From CAYURR01 sp964446745 (lineage in GTDB: Bacteria; Bacillota; Clostridia; Lachnospirales; WQUN01), in NCBI GenBank assembly GCA_964446745.1, contig CAYURR010000102.1, positions 1 to 10,850 on the forward strand: a DNA stretch of 10,850 nucleotides, given 5' to 3'. The notes beneath the pieces were generated by a model that had not been told where the DNA came from, ran no database searches, and was given only the letters and a program-made list of their open reading frames with translations. Positions 7,351 to 10,850 of this stretch are shown piece after piece (the stretch's first letter is position 1; each line of letters starts with the position of its first letter). The translations under genes and the position numbers were made by a program.

Positions 7351-9348
7351 ATGGACAAGACCTATTACATCACGACGCCTATCTATTACCCGAGTGACAA
7401 GCTGCATATCGGGCATTCGTACACGACTGTCGCGGCTGACGCGATGGCACGTTACAAGCGTATGCGCGGTTACGACGTAAAGTTTCTGACGGGCACCGAC
7501 GAGCACGGCCAAAAGATCGAGCGTCGTGCAAAGGACGCCGGGGTTACACCGCAGGCGTTTGTGGATCGCATCGTGGAGTGGATAAAGAACCTCTGGAAGA
7601 CCATGGACATCGAGTACGATATCTTTATACGCACGACGGACAAGCATCACGAGGAGGCCGTCAAGAAGATATTTAAGCGCATGTACGACAACGGCGATAT
7701 ATACAAAGGGCACTACGAGGGGCACTACTGCACACCATGCGAAACCTTCTTTACCGAGCGTCAGCTCACAGACGGCAAATGCCCGGATTGTGGCCGCGAT
7801 GTAGAGCTCGTGCGCGAGGAAGCATATTTCTTCAAGCTCAGCAAATACGGCGACAAGATCATCAAGCACATCGAGGAAAACCCCAACTTCATCCTGCCGC
7901 GCTCGCGCCAAAACGAGATGATCAACAACTTCCTAAAGCCCGGCCTCGAGGACCTCTGCGTCTCGCGCACCTCGTTCACATGGGGCGTGCCCGTGGAGTT
8001 TGACCCCGGTCATGTGGTCTATGTTTGGATCGACGCGCTCTCTAACTATATCACCGCGCTCGGCTTTACCTCGGACGACGAATCCGATTATAAAAAATAT
8101 TGGCCCGCGGATGTTCACCTCGTGGGTAAGGAGATCGTGCGATTCCATACGATCATCTGGCCTGCTATGCTGATGTCTATGAATGAGCCTCTGCCTAAGC
8201 AGATATTCGGACACGGCTGGTTGATCATCGACGGTATGCGCATGGCAAAGTCAAAGGGAAATGTGGTCGATCCCTCCGAGCTGGTCAGTGCATATGGTGT
8301 GGATGCGATCCGTTACTTCCTGCTGCGGGAGATTCCGTTCGGCTCCGACGGCAACTTCACAAACGACGCGCTGATCTCGCGCTTGAACAGCGACCTCGCA
8401 AACGACCTCGGCAACCTGCTGTCGCGCACGGTCGGTATGATCGACAAGTATTTCGGCGGCATCTTGCCAGCAGAGCAATCGGAGAATGATTTCGATGCGG
8501 AGATCAAGGCATTAGTAACATCAACGATCACAAAGGTAGAGGAATATATGGAGGAGCTGATGTTCTCGGATGCGCTGACCGCGATCTGGACATTGATCCG
8601 CCGCATGAACAAATACACGGACGAAAATCAGCCTTGGGTACTCGCAAAGACCGCTAAGGCCGAGCCCGAAAAGGCGGCGCGCCTTGCGGGGGTTATGTAT
8701 ACGCTCGCCGAGGCATTGAGAATTGTCTCTGTATTGATTGCCCCGTTCATGCCGAATACCCCGGCTGAGATACACGCACAATTGAACATCCCTGCCGATG
8801 CCGTGTCTAATTGGGACAGCGCAAAGACCTTCGGCCTGCTGCCGAAAGCCGTCACGATCACAAAGGGTAAGATCGTATTCCCACGTATAGAGGTCAAGGT
8901 TGATGCATCCGCAGAAGCCGGTGCCGCTACGAAAGAAAAGCAACCGAAACCGGAGAAAGCCCCGAAGGCCGCCCCCGCATCAAATGCTCCGTCTACCCCG
9001 GCCTCAGCCGAATCTGCCGATGCGCTTATCACAATAGACGACTTCGCAAAGGTCAAGATGGCTACGGGTGTGGTATTGGAATGCGAACGCGTGCAGGGCT
9101 CCGACAAGCTCCTTAAATCACAAATAAAGATCGGCAGCGAAACCCGTCAGATCGTATCGGGCATAGCCGCGTGGTACACTCCGGAGCAGATGGTGGGCAA
9201 GCGCGTCGTGGTCATCACGAACCTAAAGCCCGTAAAACTGCGCGGTGTGCTGTCGCAGGGTATGATACTCGCGGCATCCGACGAAAACGGGAACCTCTCG
9301 GTAATTACAACAGATAACGAAATCACCGACGGCGCGGAGGTACGCTGA
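7351..9348 (+). CDS. metG: Methionyl-tRNA synthetase with C-terminal tRNA-binding domain
   Basis: This cytoplasmic class I enzyme charges tRNA-Met (initiator and elongator) with methionine using ATP. The 665-residue length matches the long bacterial form. The HIGH motif is at residues 19-22 within TTPIYYPSDKLHIGHSYTT. A zinc knuckle is formed by C127-x2-C130 and C144-x2-C147. The KMSKS loop appears as R297-M-A-K-S301, followed by KGNVVDP; the second lysine (Lys300) is kept, but the first Lys and the Ser are replaced. The helical anticodon-binding domain spans about 350-510, including the DENQPWVLAKT segment. A low-complexity Ala/Pro/Lys linker (about 517-555) leads to a Trbp111/EMAP-like OB-fold at 560-665 that usually dimerises and holds tRNA. 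AAAGGA (7338-7343) is the ribosome binding site. Its stop overlaps the tatD start, as in the conserved metG-tatD arrangement of Bacillota. Confidence 0.97.
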   Translation: MDKTYYITTPIYYPSDKLHIGHSYTTVAADAMARYKRMRGYDVKFLTGTDEHGQKIERRAKDAGVTPQAFVDRIVEWIKNLWKTMDIEYDIFIRTTDKHHEEAVKKIFKRMYDNGDIYKGHYEGHYCTPCETFFTERQLTDGKCPDCGRDVELVREEAYFFKLSKYGDKIIKHIEENPNFILPRSRQNEMINNFLKPGLEDLCVSRTSFTWGVPVEFDPGHVVYVWIDALSNYITALGFTSDDESDYKKYWPADVHLVGKEIVRFHTIIWPAMLMSMNEPLPKQIFGHGWLIIDGMRMAKSKGNVVDPSELVSAYGVDAIRYFLLREIPFGSDGNFTNDALISRLNSDLANDLGNLLSRTVGMIDKYFGGILPAEQSENDFDAEIKALVTSTITKVEEYMEELMFSDALTAIWTLIRRMNKYTDENQPWVLAKTAKAEPEKAARLAGVMYTLAEALRIVSVLIAPFMPNTPAEIHAQLNIPADAVSNWDSAKTFGLLPKAVTITKGKIVFPRIEVKVDASAEAGAATKEKQPKPEKAPKAAPASNAPSTPASAESADALITIDDFAKVKMATGVVLECERVQGSDKLLKSQIKIGSETRQIVSGIAAWYTPEQMVGKRVVVITNLKPVKLRGVLSQGMILAASDENGNLSVITTDNEITDGAEVR

Positions 9349-10178
9349 TGAGCGAACGCGAAACGCTGAAAGGTATATTCGAATCCCATGCACATTACGA
9401 TGACAGGCGTTTCAACGAAGACAGGGAGCAGATAATCTGCTCCCTGTTTGAAAGTGGTCTGGACATTATTATAAACGTCGGCGCGGACCTCCCGTCCTCA
9501 CGCGCATCGCTCGATCTCGCGAGCCGATACGAGCGTATCTATGCCACAGTCGGTGTACACCCGCATGAGGCCGAAACCATGCACAACGAGGATGGTTCCC
9601 CGAAACCTGAGGCATACGCCCAACTCCACGATATGCTAAAAGCCCCGAAGGTTGTCGCCCTCGGGGAATGCGGATTGGATTTCTTTTATGATCACTCGCC
9701 GCGCGACATCCAACGCGTTTGCTTTCGCGAGCAGCTCGATATTGCCAAGCACCTCAACTTGCCCGTGATTATCCATTCCCGCGATGCCGCACAGGAAACC
9801 TTCGATATAATAAAAGAAGCGGGCATTGGAAACGGCGTGATACATTGCTATTCGGGCAGTGCGGAGCATGCGGAGGCATATATCGGTTTGGGCTTTTATA
9901 TCGGCATCGGCGGGGTTGTGACGTTCGACAAGAGTAAGCGCCTACCCGAGGTCGTAAAGCATATCCCGCTTTCGCATCTGGTGATCGAAACGGACGCACC
10001 ATACCTCTCCCCCACCCCCAACCGTGGCAAACGCAACGACTCCGCTAACCTAGTCTACATCGCACAGGCTATCGCAGATATCAAAGGTATCACGCGGGAC
10101 GAGGTCATCGAAATTACCAATGCCAATGGGCGGCGGCTGTTCTATAAAACTACCGTCTTTGATACAATGTCAATGTAG
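9348..10178 (+). CDS. tatD: TatD-family metal-dependent hydrolase (YabD/YcfH-like)
   Basis: This is a 276-residue TIM-barrel metal hydrolase of the amidohydrolase superfamily. Studied TatD proteins act as metal-dependent DNases, with proposed roles in DNA repair or quality control. The full ligand set is visible: H14 and H16 in SHAHYDD, E107 in LGECGLDF, H143 in IIHSRD, H166 in IHCYSG and D216 in IETDAPYLSP. The NRGKRN segment after the last ligand is also typical. The ATG shares its A with the metG TGA stop (TGATG at 9346-9350), and a GGAGG (9336-9340) lies inside the end of metG, indicating translational coupling. The pair matches metS-yabD of B. subtilis, though the rnmV and ksgA genes that often follow are absent here. 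A perfect palindromic hairpin lies within codons 25-34. The C-terminal tail after about residue 265 is not conserved in a way I recognise. Confidence 0.95.
   Translation: MSERETLKGIFESHAHYDDRRFNEDREQIICSLFESGLDIIINVGADLPSSRASLDLASRYERIYATVGVHPHEAETMHNEDGSPKPEAYAQLHDMLKAPKVVALGECGLDFFYDHSPRDIQRVCFREQLDIAKHLNLPVIIHSRDAAQETFDIIKEAGIGNGVIHCYSGSAEHAEAYIGLGFYIGIGGVVTFDKSKRLPEVVKHIPLSHLVIETDAPYLSPTPNRGKRNDSANLVYIAQAIADIKGITRDEVIEITNANGRRLFYKTTVFDTMSM
9421..9447 (+). repeat. Perfect 12-bp inverted repeat with 3-base loop inside tatD
   Basis: ACAGGGAGCAGA (9421-9432) is the exact reverse complement of TCTGCTCCCTGT (9436-9447), separated by TAA. One further wobble pair and one A-T pair can extend the stem. 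Only TTT surrounds the 3' foot, so it is a poor classical terminator, but the RNA stem should be very stable. It lies about 73 bases into tatD and encodes Asp-Arg-Glu-Gln-Ile-Ile-Cys-Ser-Leu-Phe. The palindrome is seen directly and any function is unknown. Confidence 0.8.
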
Positions 10179-10223
10179 GCTTTCAGCGGTTACTGAATGG
10201 CTGCTGAAAGGCCTGTTTTATTA
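10178..10223 (+). terminator. Probable Rho-independent terminator after tatD
   Basis: CTTTCAGC (10180-10187) pairs with GCTGAAAG (10203-10210), and GG (10178-10179) can pair with CC (10212-10213) past a one-base bulge. The loop is 15 bases. The T-rich stretch TGTTTTATTATTT follows the stem. It starts at the last base of the tatD stop codon and would end the metG-tatD transcript. Confidence 0.65.
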
Positions 10224-10395
10224 TTTGCAATCAGTCGATGACGGAGTTGCCTTCTTCAGGATAAATCAGTTGTTGAAAAATCGGCGTTCTCGTAGTATTA
10301 TGTGTTAAAAAGTTGTTTCACGATGTTTTTTATTTTCTTCATATACTCACTTATTGTAGGGTATGAGGTGTATTTATATTTTTCTACAAAACCAT
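10224..10395. other. A+T-rich intergenic stretch with no recognised gene
   Basis: No reading frame with a ribosome binding site and no RNA gene was recognised between the tatD terminator and the MerR promoter. Short open stretches on both strands are under 65 residues and resemble no family I know. The stretch marks a boundary between the housekeeping unit and a more A+T-rich gene, and may hold decayed sequence, but I see no clear remnant. Confidence 0.5.
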
Positions 10396-10426
10396 TTGAC
10401 TCTATCGTTGGGGAAGCGTTTATACT
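10396..10426 (+). promoter_or_regulatory. MerR-type promoter with 19-bp spacer, likely autoregulated
   Basis: TTGACT (10396-10401) and TATACT (10421-10426) are separated by 19 bases (10402-10420) instead of the usual 17. Over-long spacers of 19-20 bases are characteristic of promoters activated by MerR-family proteins, which distort the DNA to realign the two boxes. The gene directly downstream encodes such a protein, so autoregulation is likely. A weak dyad (GACT at 10398-10401, AGTC at 10429-10432) flanks the element. Confidence 0.65.
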
Positions 10427-10462
10427 AAAGTCAGAATCAATAATACGAGGAGGGTTTAGTAT

Positions 10463-10850
10463 ATGAACGAATTGATTAAAATTAGGGATGTATCAACAAA
10501 GTATGAAATATCAGCTCGCACTCTGCGTTATTACGAAGATATGGGTCTTATTTCAAGCACTAGAAGCGACGATTACGCATACCGATTGTATGATGATGCC
10601 GCTGTGCAAAGGCTTGAACAAATCTTAATTCTACGCAAGTTAAACATTAGCATCAAGGATATTGGGCGAATTTTCAACACACCAAGCTCGGAAGTTGTGT
10701 TAGAAGTTCTTGGAAAAAAGGTGGATGCTATTGACGAGGAAGTATCTCTCTTGCACGAACTTAAAAAAATAGTTTTGGATTTTATCCGTCAAATCGAGCA
10801 ATCTGATTTCGGCAAGGAATCCGATGTTAAGTTACTTTTCGAAAAGGCTA
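10463..10850 (+). CDS. MerR-family transcriptional regulator, 3' end beyond the window
   Basis: The first 129 codons are present and the frame is open to the window edge. The N-terminal winged helix-turn-helix covers about residues 4-72 with the family signature ISARTLRYYEDMGLI (16-30), a wing with RLYDD (41-45) and ILRKLNISIKDI (56-67). A helical dimerisation segment follows at about 76-113, rich in Glu, Lys and Leu. The effector domain, if any, is cut off, so the inducer cannot be assigned. No clustered Cys typical of metal sensors is seen in this part (there are none), which argues for an organic-ligand or multidrug-type sensor. AGGAGGG (10448-10454) lies eight bases before the ATG. The gene is visibly A+T-richer than metG-tatD. 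Similar solo MerR regulators with GyrI-like C-termini are common in Clostridia, and membership there is a guess. Confidence 0.92.
   Translation, partial: MNELIKIRDVSTKYEISARTLRYYEDMGLISSTRSDDYAYRLYDDAAVQRLEQILILRKLNISIKDIGRIFNTPSSEVVLEVLGKKVDAIDEEVSLLHELKKIVLDFIRQIEQSDFGKESDVKLLFEKA

Noticed and set aside
7255..7911. 218-residue open frame on the minus strand ending at the isomerase start
   Set aside because: It lies antisense to the conserved N-terminal catalytic region of metG, shows no recognisable domain, and metG motifs are clear in the opposite strand.
8521..9107. Minus-strand open frames of 140 and 159 residues
   Set aside because: They are antisense to metG. The Ala/Ser/Phe-rich composition mirrors the Ala/Pro/Lys linker of metG on the other strand.
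10120..10308. 62-residue plus-strand frame past the end of tatD
   Set aside because: It overlaps tatD out of frame, runs through the terminator hairpin, and has no ribosome binding site or recognisable domain.
1..10850. CRISPR array, insertion sequence, tRNA or rRNA gene
   Set aside because: No regularly spaced repeats, transposase motifs, terminal inverted repeats around a gene, or tRNA/rRNA signatures were found on either strand.

Overview
The window looks like chromosome of a motile, Gram-positive-type member of the Bacillota, probably Clostridia. The reasons are an ATPase-less carbohydrate ABC importer of the LplABC/YtcQP type, a solute-binding lipoprotein with a lipobox, strong AGGAGG-like ribosome binding sites, sigmaA-like promoters, and a metG-tatD pair as in Bacillus subtilis (metS-yabD). 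Species cannot be named from sequence alone. Base composition is moderate in most genes and visibly more A+T-rich in the last gene.

Region 1 (1-3880) is an importer operon read rightwards: promoter, permease 1 (TTG start), large solute-binding lipoprotein, permease 2, then a long inverted repeat that probably terminates it. No ATP-binding subunit is present, so a shared MsmX-like ATPase elsewhere is presumably used. Region 2 (3912-6497) is a methyl-accepting chemotaxis protein with an extracellular Cache-type sensor, a tandem array of about six HAMP-like units with a period near 45 residues, and a complete signalling hairpin. Its position next to the importer suggests, but does not prove, that taxis and uptake concern related compounds. 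Region 3 (7254-6484, minus strand) is a sugar phosphate isomerase/epimerase-like TIM-barrel protein whose 3' end overlaps the receptor gene by 14 bp.

Region 4 (7255-10223) is a housekeeping unit. A strong promoter in the 96-bp divergent gap drives metG (methionyl-tRNA synthetase with C-terminal tRNA-binding domain). This is translationally coupled (TGATG) to a TatD-family metal-dependent hydrolase, followed by a hairpin terminator. The start of tatD contains a perfect 12-bp palindromic hairpin within the codons.

Region 5 (10224-10850) is a non-coding A+T-rich stretch, then a MerR-family regulator cut by the window edge. Its own promoter has the 19-bp spacer characteristic of MerR-activated promoters, which points to autoregulation.

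Most of the window is recognisable. The points most worth a second look are the poly-HAMP receptor beside an importer, the long inverted repeat at 3797-3880, the intragenic palindrome in tatD, the overlapping divergent promoters at 7283-7334, and the MerR promoter. I see no convincing previously undescribed system.
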